DNA of 64,000 nucleotides from Cryobacterium sp. CG_9.6 (GTDB lineage: Bacteria > Actinomycetota > Actinomycetes > Actinomycetales > Microbacteriaceae). Below, in pieces: positions 1 through 7,185 of this stretch (position 1 is the first letter of the stretch; each line of letters begins with the position of its first letter). Under the pieces are notes generated by a model. That model was not told where the DNA came from and did no database searches. It was given only the letters and a program-made list of their open reading frames with translations. The stretch lies in contig NZ_JARXUZ010000001.1 in assembly GCF_029893365.1 (NCBI RefSeq), forward strand, positions 868,001 to 932,000, read 5' to 3'. A program made the translations under genes and the position numbers.

Positions 1-440
1 GCGTGTGCGGAGCGCCGACCGTCGTCGCCACGGCCCCGCGTCTGGCCGACGGCACACCGTTCCCCACCACCTACTACCTCTGCCACCCTGCTGCCACGGC
101 GGCCATCTCGCAGCTGGAAGCCACGCAGGTAATGAATGAGTACAACCAGCTGCTCGCTGATGACGAGGGTGTTCGTGTTGCCTACCGCGCCGCGCACGTG
201 AGCTTCCTCGCCGACCGCGCACAGCTGGGCGATGTCCCCGAAATTGCCGGTATTTCATCCGGTGGCATGCCCGATCGGGTGAAGTGCCTGCACGCCCTCG
301 CCGGCCACGCGCTGGCGGCCGGGTCGGGCGTGAATCCCATCGGAGACCTAGCGCTTGAGCGGTGCACGTGGACGCCCACCGTGTGCGAGTGCATCGACTA
401 CTCGGTCGCGGATTCGGCGGCGGATTCGGTCGCCGAGTGA
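1..440 (+). CDS. DUF501 family protein, 5' end outside the window
   Basis: The reading frame is open to the left edge, so roughly the first 30 codons lie outside. The visible 145 residues carry the family hallmarks: a CGAPTVV stretch leading into PRLADGTPFPTTYYLCHP, and a C-terminal GMPDRVKCLHALAGHALA block. The family is small, cytoplasmic and actinobacterial and has no established function; it usually sits just after eno and a divIC-like septum gene. The stop codon overlaps the start of the following protease (GTGA), so the two are probably co-transcribed. Confidence 0.85.
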   Translation, partial: VCGAPTVVATAPRLADGTPFPTTYYLCHPAATAAISQLEATQVMNEYNQLLADDEGVRVAYRAAHVSFLADRAQLGDVPEIAGISSGGMPDRVKCLHALAGHALAAGSGVNPIGDLALERCTWTPTVCECIDYSVADSAADSVAE

Positions 441-1720
441 CCGGAGCGCGGCGATGGCTCGGCGCCGGTCTGGGTGTGCTGCTCGCGGCTTCGGTCGTGG
501 GCGGTTCCGTCGTTCTCGATGCTGCTCCCGCACACGCTGATCAAATTCGAGACCTGGAGTACTGGCTCGGTGACTATGGTTTCGCCGACGCGTGGAACAC
601 CACCCGCGGCGCCGGGGTAACCGTGGCCGTGATCGACACCGGAATTGACTCCAGTGTCGCCGAGCTCGCCGGTGTGGTTGTGGGGGGAACGGATGTCTCC
701 GGGCTTGGTTCCGCCAACGGCCAGAAGCCCGTGGGTAGTGACGCCCAAGACAGCAGCCACGGCACAATGGTGGCCTCGCTCCTCGCCGGCCGTGGCACGG
801 GCGACGGCGCCGGCCTGGTGGGTGTGGCACCGGAAGCGAACCTGCTGTCGGTGTCGGTGGCCTTTGGCGAGTCCGCATCCACCGTGAGCAACGACGACCA
901 AATTGCCGAGGGCATCCGCTGGGCAGTGGATAACGGTGCCGACGTGATCAACATGTCGCTCACCCGCAACACCCTGTTCTGGCCCGAGAGCTGGGACGAC
1001 GCCTTTCTGTACGCGTTCGAGAACGATGTGGTGGTGGTTGCCGCGGCCGGCAACCGAGGAAGTGGAACAACGGAGGTGGGCGCCCCGGCGACGATTCCCG
1101 GTGTGCTCACGGTTGCCGGAGTGGACCGCAACAAGACGGCAAGTTTTGATGCCTCATCGCAGGGCATCACAATCTCTGTCGCCGCGCCGAGTGAGCAACT
1201 GGTGGGCGCGGTGCCCGGCGGCGGCTACGTGTTGTGGGATGGCACCAGCGCAGCGGCGCCCATCGTCTCGGGCCTCGTGGCACTCGTTCGGGCGCAGTTT
1301 CCCAACCTGAGCGCAGCCGAGGTGATGAACCGCGTAATTGCCTCGGCCAACCCCGATGGACGTAGTGTGCCGAGCCCGATCTACGGAAATGGTCTGATCG
1401 ATGCCCTCGGCGCGGTAACCGCCAGCGTGCCCGCGGCAACGGTGCAACCGCCGACCGAGTTGCTGGCGGAGTGGATCCGCCTCCATCGCCGGGCCGACCT
1501 CGACGTGCAGCCCACCGAGACGCCGTCGGTGGTCACGCCGAACGTTCCCACGAAGGACCCCACCGTTCCCGGGCAGAATATTGCCTCGGCGTGGCTCCCT
1601 AACCAGCTCTCACTCACCTACATCAGCCTGCCGCTCGCCGTGCTCGTGGGATTTGGTATCCTATTAGTGATGCTCGGCATTGGCGCCACTCGGCATTTCA
1701 GGCAAATTCGCCGCAAGTAG
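437..1720 (+). CDS. Membrane-anchored subtilisin-family (S8) serine protease, mycosin-like
   Basis: An S8 peptidase of 427 residues. The GTG at 437 is preferred because it overlaps the upstream stop (GTGA) and begins directly with a short basic stretch and a hydrophobic export signal ending near AHA-DQ; an earlier ATG at 362 would put the signal behind a DUF501-overlapping tail. The catalytic triad is visible: Asp67 in VIDTGID, His108 in SSHGTM and Ser271 in GTSAAAP, with the oxyanion Asn206 in AAGN. A single transmembrane helix near residues 395-418 and a basic tail (RQIRRK) anchor it with the catalytic domain outside. That layout is shared with the mycosins of type VII secretion, but no ESX gene is in view, so the substrate is unknown. 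Confidence 0.85.
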   Translation: MTGARRWLGAGLGVLLAASVVGGSVVLDAAPAHADQIRDLEYWLGDYGFADAWNTTRGAGVTVAVIDTGIDSSVAELAGVVVGGTDVSGLGSANGQKPVGSDAQDSSHGTMVASLLAGRGTGDGAGLVGVAPEANLLSVSVAFGESASTVSNDDQIAEGIRWAVDNGADVINMSLTRNTLFWPESWDDAFLYAFENDVVVVAAAGNRGSGTTEVGAPATIPGVLTVAGVDRNKTASFDASSQGITISVAAPSEQLVGAVPGGGYVLWDGTSAAAPIVSGLVALVRAQFPNLSAAEVMNRVIASANPDGRSVPSPIYGNGLIDALGAVTASVPAATVQPPTELLAEWIRLHRRADLDVQPTETPSVVTPNVPTKDPTVPGQNIASAWLPNQLSLTYISLPLAVLVGFGILLVMLGIGATRHFRQIRRK

Positions 1721-1762
1721 GTAGGATTTGCGCAAAATAACCATGTAGGAGGCCCTCTCATC

Positions 1763-3277
1763 GTGCCCAAAATTCTCATTGTTGGTGGCGGCTACGCCGG
1801 TTTTTACACGGCTTGGAAGCTCGAGAAGTGGCTGCGATCCGGTGAAGCAGAGGTCACCATCGTTGACCCGCTTCCGTACATGACGTACCAGCCGTTCCTC
1901 CCCGAGGTCGCTGCCGGGTCCATTGAAGCGCGCCACGCCGTTGTTGCTCACCGTCGCCACCTGAAGACGACCAACATGATCTCCGCCAAGGTCAGCTACA
2001 TCAACCACGCCGAGAAGACGGCTACGATCACGCCGGCCGTTGGCGAGCCGTGGGAGTTTGCGTACGACATTGTTGTGGTCACGGCCGGAGCAGTATCGCG
2101 CACGTTCCCGATCCCGGGCGTCGCCGACCAGGCCATCGGCCTCAAGACGATTGAAGAAGCCGTCGCGATTCGCGATCGTGTTCTCACCAACTTTGACAAG
2201 GCTGCCGGGCTCCCCGCCGGTCCCGAGCGCGAGCGCCTGCTCACGTTCGTTGTTGTCGGCGGCGGGTTCGCCGGTATTGAGGTCTTCGCCGAGCTGCGCT
2301 CGTTCGCCACCTCACTGCTCAAGTCGTACCCCGAGATCAGCTTTGACGACGTGCACTTCCACCTGATCGAGGCCATGGGTCGCATCATGCCCGAGGTGTC
2401 CCTGAAGACCAGCCTGTGGGTCATCGAGAACCTGGCTGCCCGCGGTGCGCAGATTCACCTCGACACGCAGCTGAAGAGCGCCGTCGACGGTGTTATCGAA
2501 CTCTCCACCGGTGAAACCTTCGCCACGGACCTCATCGTCTGGACTGCCGGCGTGATGGCGAACCCGAAAATCGTGCGTCACACCGATCTCCCCATCGAAG
2601 AACGCGGTCGCCTGCAGGTGCGCGCGGACCTGCGCGTGGGAACCGAAGACGACATCATCGCCGACGCCTGGAGTGCCGGTGACGTGGCCTGCGTGCCCGA
2701 CCTCAGCGGTGGCGGCGTGGGCGGCAACTGCGTGCCCAACGCCCAGCACGCCGTGCGCCAGGGAAAGCTCCTGGCCCAGAACATTGTCGCCGTCATTCGC
2801 GGTGAGGGCCCCAAGGAGTACAACCACAAGAACCTCGGTGCCGTTGCCGGCCTCGGCGTCGGCGTCGGTGTCTTCCAGTCCGGCAATATTGCGATCACCG
2901 GTCTGCCGGCCTGGTTCGCGCACCGTGGCTACCACGGTCTGGCCATGCCGAGCTGGGAGCGCAAGCTGCGCGTGGTGTGGGGCTGGGTGAACAACTTCTT
3001 CCTCGGTCGCGACATCGTCTCGATCACCGCCATGCAGGCTCCTCGCGCCGCGTTCGAAGAGTTCGCGTCACGTCCGAAGCCCCCGGTTGAAGCTCCGGCC
3101 CCGGCCGCTGCAGCGCCCCGGGCTCCGCGTGCCCCCCGTGCTCCGCGCAAGCCCGCCGCGAAGGCACCAGCCAAGTCCGTGCAAGCGGATGCCGTGACCA
3201 CGTCGGCTGCGACCGACTCGGTTGTTGAAGAGGTCGTCGCCGAGCGCGCTGCCGCCGAGGCATCCGCTTCAAAGTAA
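1763..3277 (+). CDS. ndh: Type II NADH dehydrogenase (NAD(P)/FAD-dependent oxidoreductase)
   Basis: Non-proton-pumping NADH:quinone oxidoreductase of the respiratory chain, 504 residues. The start is GTG at 1763, behind a clear AGGAGG. An FAD-binding glycine motif (GGGYAGFYTAW) opens the protein and a second dinucleotide fold (VVGGGFAGIEVF), for NADH, lies near residue 170. The segment ending in WVNNFFLGRDIVSI matches the C-terminal amphipathic membrane anchor of the family. Beyond it is a tail of about 75 residues rich in Ala, Pro and basic residues (APRAPRAPRAPRKPAAK) that ordinary NDH-2 proteins of about 430 residues lack. The gene stands alone, 42 bp after the protease. Confidence 0.88.
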   Translation: MPKILIVGGGYAGFYTAWKLEKWLRSGEAEVTIVDPLPYMTYQPFLPEVAAGSIEARHAVVAHRRHLKTTNMISAKVSYINHAEKTATITPAVGEPWEFAYDIVVVTAGAVSRTFPIPGVADQAIGLKTIEEAVAIRDRVLTNFDKAAGLPAGPERERLLTFVVVGGGFAGIEVFAELRSFATSLLKSYPEISFDDVHFHLIEAMGRIMPEVSLKTSLWVIENLAARGAQIHLDTQLKSAVDGVIELSTGETFATDLIVWTAGVMANPKIVRHTDLPIEERGRLQVRADLRVGTEDDIIADAWSAGDVACVPDLSGGGVGGNCVPNAQHAVRQGKLLAQNIVAVIRGEGPKEYNHKNLGAVAGLGVGVGVFQSGNIAITGLPAWFAHRGYHGLAMPSWERKLRVVWGWVNNFFLGRDIVSITAMQAPRAAFEEFASRPKPPVEAPAPAAAAPRAPRAPRAPRKPAAKAPAKSVQADAVTTSAATDSVVEEVVAERAAAEASASK

Positions 3278-3287
3278 GGTACGTCAC

Positions 3288-3304
3288 GGTGCACGCGCTG
3301 CACC
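3288..3304 (+). terminator. Short hairpin after the NADH dehydrogenase gene
   Basis: GGTGCA and TGCACC form a perfect 6-bp stem with a 5-nt loop, 10 bp beyond the ndh stop and 35 bp before the tRNA. No T-run follows, so it is at most a weak or Rho-assisted terminator. Confidence 0.35.
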
Positions 3305-3339
3305 GCCTACGCTAGAAGCGTTCGAGAACTTTCGAGCGC

Positions 3340-3416
3340 GCCCCCGTAGCCCAATCGGCAGAGGCAAACGACTTAAAATCGTTCAAGTCTGGGTTCAAGT
3401 CCCAGTGGGGGCACCA
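3340..3416 (+). tRNA. tRNA-Leu, anticodon UAA, CCA encoded
   Basis: A full cloverleaf can be folded: 7-bp acceptor stem GCCCCCG with TGGGGGC, D arm, anticodon stem AACGA/TCGTT around the loop CTTAAAA (anticodon TAA at 3374-3376), T stem CTGGG/CCCAG around TTCAAGT, discriminator A and an encoded CCA. It reads the UUA leucine codon, which is rare in this high-GC DNA. The variable region is only 5 nt (CAAGT), whereas bacterial leucine tRNAs normally have a long variable arm. Identity rests on the anticodon alone. Confidence 0.9.
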
Positions 3417-3453
3417 CGTATCACCCTCGGAACGGCGCACAGGGGGAGACCGC

Positions 3454-4512
3454 ATGACACAGCAGAACCGTGGTTCAGTAACCATTCCGGTGATTGACGG
3501 ACATAACGACCTGGCCTGGGCGTGCCGCGATAAGCGCGACTACTCCGTGGCGGGCCTGGATTCCGAGGCCGACTCTGTGATCAGTGGGTTGCAAACGGAT
3601 GTCCCCAAGTTGCGTCGCGGGGCCGTGCAGGCACAATTCTGGTCGGTGTGGGTGCACACCGATCTTGCGGGTGCTGCCTCGGTGCAGGCAACGCTGGAGC
3701 AGATTGATTTCGTGCACCGACTCGTGGACGCCTATCCCGATGACCTGCAATGGGCCGTGACCGCCGATGACGTGGACGAGGCCCGGGCTGGCGGCCGCAT
3801 CGCCTCTCTGATCGGAATTGAGGGCGGTCATCAGCTCAATAATTCGCTCGGCGTGCTGCGCCAATTTGCCCGCGCCGGTGCGCGCTACCTGACTCTCACC
3901 TGGAACTCGTCGACGGCGTGGGCCGACGCGGCCGTGGGTGAGGTTCGCCACGACGGCCTCAACGATCGGGGCCGCGACATGATCGCGGAGATGAACCGCA
4001 TCGGCATGATCGTTGACCTGTCGCACGTGTCGGCGGCCACGATGAGGGACGCCCTCGATGCCACCGCGTTACCCCTTATTTTCAGTCATTCCTCGTGCTT
4101 TGCCCTGAACTCGCACCCCCGCAACGTGCCGGACGAGATCCTCCTCCGCCTTGCCGAGAACGGTGGCGTGCAGATGCTCACCTTCGTGCCGTCGTTCATC
4201 TCGGCTGCGTTCTTTGCGTGGGAGCAGGCCGGATCAATCGGTGTGGCACCGACTGTAACGGTTGCCGACGTGGCCGACCATGTGGAGCATGCCCGGCGAC
4301 TCGCCGGTATTGACCACATTGGTATTGGCGGCGACTTCGATGGCTGCCCCGAGATGCCGGTTGGCCTCGCAACCGTGGCCGACTACCCGAATCTGTTCGA
4401 CGAGCTGTCTGCACGCGGGTGGACGCGGCCGGACCTGCTGAAGCTGGGCGCGCAGAATGTGCTGCGGGTGCTGCGAGCACACGACGAGACCTACCGCCGC
4501 TTCACGTCGTGA
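3454..4512 (+). CDS. Zinc dipeptidase of family M19 (membrane/renal dipeptidase type)
   Basis: Cleaves dipeptides, possibly including D-residue or dehydro dipeptides, with a binuclear zinc centre on a TIM barrel. The 352 residues show the family signposts in order: the HxD motif in DGHNDLAW near residue 18, the bridging Glu in GIEGGH, a histidine in DLSHVS and another in FSHSS, and the GIGGDFDG loop near residue 290. No signal peptide is present, so it is cytoplasmic. An AGGGGGAG Shine-Dalgarno precedes ATG 3454. It follows the tRNA gene and is transcribed alone. Confidence 0.88.
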   Translation: MTQQNRGSVTIPVIDGHNDLAWACRDKRDYSVAGLDSEADSVISGLQTDVPKLRRGAVQAQFWSVWVHTDLAGAASVQATLEQIDFVHRLVDAYPDDLQWAVTADDVDEARAGGRIASLIGIEGGHQLNNSLGVLRQFARAGARYLTLTWNSSTAWADAAVGEVRHDGLNDRGRDMIAEMNRIGMIVDLSHVSAATMRDALDATALPLIFSHSSCFALNSHPRNVPDEILLRLAENGGVQMLTFVPSFISAAFFAWEQAGSIGVAPTVTVADVADHVEHARRLAGIDHIGIGGDFDGCPEMPVGLATVADYPNLFDELSARGWTRPDLLKLGAQNVLRVLRAHDETYRRFTS

Positions 4513-4615
4513 GACCCGCACGCTCCGGAGCGTAAACTGAGCCCTTGACCTCAGCGGATGTTGTCCAGGCCGCCGGGGAGTGTTGCCGGAATCGGCGACC
4601 GCGTGAAAGGAAGCA

Positions 4616-6211
4616 ATGAGCCTGATCAGGCTGAACGATGTCAGTGTTCGCTTTGAGAACACCCAGATTCTGCGCGAGGCGTTCTTTCGCCTCGAACCGA
4701 GCGATCGGGTGGGCCTGATCGGCAAAAACGGATCCGGTAAGTCCACCATCCTCAAGCTGGTGCTGGAGCAGGTGTCGCCCGATACCGGAACCGTCACGCT
4801 GGAGGCCGGCACCCGGGTGGGTTACTTCTCGCAGTTCTCGGAGCTGAACGGCGAATCGACCATCACCGAGGTTCTCGATGCCCTCTTCGTCGAGGTGAAG
4901 GCGATCGAGGCCGAGCTCGCTGCCATCGACGCCGCCATCGCCCTCGACTCCTCGGCCAGCGCCGCCCTTGACGCCCTGATCGTGCGTCAAGCCGAGCTGT
5001 TTGAAGACATGGATCGCCTCGACGGGTGGGATTACAAGCGCCATATTGATACCGCCCTGACCACCCTGGGCTTCGACGAGGCGCACCGCGTGTGTGCCAT
5101 CGACGAACTGTCCGGCGGCTGGCGTAACCGCGCTGCCCTGGCCAAGATCGTGCTCGAGGCCCCCGACGTGCTGCTGCTCGATGAGCCCACCAACTACCTT
5201 GACGTGGCCGGTGTGGAGTGGCTCGAAGCCTGGTTCCGCGACTTCCGCGGCGCGGCCATTGTGGTCTCGCACGATCGCCGATTTCTCGACGCCGTTGTCA
5301 CCCGCATCATCGAGGTGGAGAACTATCACCTGCACGAGTACCCCGGTAACTTCGGCGAATACGTGGTGCAGAAGCAATTTCGTCTCAAGACCCTCGACGC
5401 ACAGTTTGTGCACGAGTCCGAGTTGCTGGCCTTCGAAGCCGAGGGTATCTCCGACCGACGTGACGCCGCGAAGGCCGAGAGTCGCGCGCTCGGCAATAAG
5501 CTCGCGCACATCAAGAAGTCTCGGGCCCCGCGCCCGGTGGACCAGATCATCACCGAGATCTACGGTTCGCTCCACGTGAAGGACGGTCTCTGCCGGGTGG
5601 AGCAGCTCAGCAAGTCCTATGGCGACAAGGTGCTTTTCACCGACCTCACCTTCGAGATCCGCAAGGGTAATCGCGTGGTGGTTCTCGGCCCCAACGGCAG
5701 CGGCAAAACTTCGCTGCTGCGCGTGCTCACCGGGGAAGAGAAAGCCGATGCGGGAACGGTGAACTGGGCATCCGGTGCCGGCGTGGTGTCCTACAACCAG
5801 GTGCTCGCGGACCTCGACGAGACCGACACCGTCAGCCACGCCGTCAACGCCATGCCCGGAAGCCTCGCCCTCATCGCAACGCGCAAGTCCGTGAACCGGT
5901 TCCTCGCCATGTTCCAATTCTCGGAGGCTGACCTTAAGCAGAAGATCGGCAACCTCTCGGGTGGACAGCGTGCCCGGGTCGCCATGGCCCAGTGCCTGCT
6001 CTCAGGGGCGTCCATACTGCTGCTCGACGAGCCCACGAACCACCTGGACATGTCGAGCACGCAGGTGATGGAACGTGCCCTGCTGCATTTCCCCGGTGCC
6101 GTTGTGGTGGTGAGCCACGACCGCTTCTTCACCGACAAGATCGCCAATCGCTACCTGGTTTTCGGAGCGGATGCCGCCGAGCCGGGCGAGATCGACGTGC
6201 GCGTCGCGTAA
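4616..6211 (+). CDS. ABC-F family ATPase (ribosome-associated type)
   Basis: Two ABC nucleotide-binding domains on one 531-residue chain with no membrane domain, which defines ABC-F. Each half has a Walker A (GKNGSGKST; GPNGSGKTS), a signature (LSGGWRNR; LSGGQRAR) and a Walker B with DEPTN (LLLDEPTNYLD; LLLDEPTNHLD). Between them is the charged helical linker expected of proteins that enter the ribosomal E site. The family includes translation factors such as EttA/Uup and antibiotic-resistance proteins. This member looks like a housekeeping one, but subfamily cannot be assigned by eye. An AAGGAAG Shine-Dalgarno precedes ATG 4616. Confidence 0.88.
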   Translation: MSLIRLNDVSVRFENTQILREAFFRLEPSDRVGLIGKNGSGKSTILKLVLEQVSPDTGTVTLEAGTRVGYFSQFSELNGESTITEVLDALFVEVKAIEAELAAIDAAIALDSSASAALDALIVRQAELFEDMDRLDGWDYKRHIDTALTTLGFDEAHRVCAIDELSGGWRNRAALAKIVLEAPDVLLLDEPTNYLDVAGVEWLEAWFRDFRGAAIVVSHDRRFLDAVVTRIIEVENYHLHEYPGNFGEYVVQKQFRLKTLDAQFVHESELLAFEAEGISDRRDAAKAESRALGNKLAHIKKSRAPRPVDQIITEIYGSLHVKDGLCRVEQLSKSYGDKVLFTDLTFEIRKGNRVVVLGPNGSGKTSLLRVLTGEEKADAGTVNWASGAGVVSYNQVLADLDETDTVSHAVNAMPGSLALIATRKSVNRFLAMFQFSEADLKQKIGNLSGGQRARVAMAQCLLSGASILLLDEPTNHLDMSSTQVMERALLHFPGAVVVVSHDRFFTDKIANRYLVFGADAAEPGEIDVRVA

Positions 6212-6224
6212 CCGGTCACCGACC

Positions 6225-6254
6225 GACCGCCTGCGCTGATCAGGTCAGGCGGTC
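6225..6254. terminator. Hairpin between convergent ABC-F and ppx genes
   Basis: GACCGCCTG and CAGGCGGTC make a perfect 9-bp stem around a 12-nt loop. It lies 14 bp after the ABC-F stop and overlaps the last codons of the oppositely transcribed ppx gene, so it could end transcription from both sides. No T-tract is present. Confidence 0.55.
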
Positions 6255-7166
6255 GAGGTAGCGCAGGATGATGCCCTCACGCAGCGCCCACGGCGACACC
6301 TCGAGCTCCTCGGCTTTAAACGCAGACATCGCCTCACCCAGAACGATGCCGCCGGCCACGATCTGGAACGTGCGGTCGGCGGTGATCCCCGGGAGCGCGG
6401 GGCGGGCATCCGCTGGAATACGGGCCAGGCGTGGCACCCAGTCACCGAGCTGAGCGCGACCGAGGCGCAGGCGATCACCGGAGCCCACGCCGTCGGACGT
6501 GGAGCCGGCCAGGCGGGCCAGTGATCGGATGGCTTTGGAAGAACCTACGATGTGGTGGGGCGCCGGCAGTGCGGCGAATGCTCCCACGGCGTCTTTCAGA
6601 ACGTGGGCGGCGTGGTGCCGCAGGGCGGTCACCTCGTCGGGCAACGGCGGGTCGTGGTGCAGAAAACCAATGGTGCTGCGGCCGGCGCCGAGGGGGAGCG
6701 ACAGGGCCACCTCGGGTACCTCGCCCGCGCCCGCAGCGATCTCGAGGGAGCCGCCGCCGATGTCGAACAGCAGAATGTTCTCGGCCGACCACCCGTACCA
6801 GCGGCGAACGGCCAGGAACGTGAGCCGGGCCTCGTCTTCCCCGGTGAGCACCTGCAGGGCAACGCCGGTCTCGCGCTCCACGCGTTCCAGGAGTTCGGGA
6901 CCGTTGGTGGCCTCACGAAGCGCCGACGTGGCGAACGGCAACAGCTCGTCAATGTGATGGCGGGACGCGAAGTCGGCGGCGTTCTGTACGGCGGTGAGCA
7001 CAGCCGCTACTCCCTCGTCGCTGATCGCGCCGTCGGGCGTGATGTATCGCATCAGCCGGAGAACGGCCTTATCGGAGGCCATCGGCAGGGGAGCAGCGCC
7101 CGCGTGGGCATCGACGATGAGCAGGTGGACGGTATTCGACCCGACGTCGAGGACTCCTAAGCGCAC
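6240..7166 (-). CDS. ppx: Exopolyphosphatase / pppGpp phosphatase (Ppx/GppA family)
   Basis: Hydrolyses polyphosphate or pppGpp. The 308 residues show the ASKHA-fold landmarks: phosphate-1 loop [13 protein letters not shown] at the N-terminus, the ATSALREA segment near residue 85, the TGEDEARL stretch and the phosphate-2 loop [13 protein letters not shown] near residue 140. At about 310 residues it is the short Ppx2-like actinobacterial form that lacks the C-terminal HD domain. Start is GTG at 7166, with no strong Shine-Dalgarno. It lies head-to-tail, 19 bp after the Ig-like membrane protein gene, and may be co-transcribed with it. Confidence 0.87.
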   Translation of the reverse strand: MRLGVLDVGSNTVHLLIVDAHAGAAPLPMASDKAVLRLMRYITPDGAISDEGVAAVLTAVQNAADFASRHHIDELLPFATSALREATNGPELLERVERETGVALQVLTGEDEARLTFLAVRRWYGWSAENILLFDIGGGSLEIAAGAGEVPEVALSLPLGAGRSTIGFLHHDPPLPDEVTALRHHAAHVLKDAVGAFAALPAPHHIVGSSKAIRSLARLAGSTSDGVGSGDRLRLGRAQLGDWVPRLARIPADARPALPGITADRTFQIVAGGIVLGEAMSAFKAEELEVSPWALREGIILRYLDRLT

Positions 7167-7185
7167 AGGTGTACGTTACTGCCTG

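Noticed and set aside
437..1720. Part of a type VII (ESX) secretion locus
   Set aside because: The protease has mycosin-like architecture, but no EccC, EccD, EsxA or other component is in the surrounding genes.
3340..3416. Suppressor tRNA reading a stop codon
   Set aside because: The anticodon is UAA, which pairs with UUA (leucine). It is not the UAA stop codon.
3222..3497. A 91-residue coding frame across the end of ndh and the tRNA
   Set aside because: It overlaps a well-folded tRNA and two real genes and has no ribosome site or similarity.
4502..5917. A 471-residue open frame antisense to the ABC-F gene
   Set aside because: It mirrors the codon pattern of the sense gene, has no recognisable motif, and the sense strand has all ABC-F motifs. 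The same holds for long antisense frames at 10877-11833, 25291-26463, 40207-41199 and 55445-56647.
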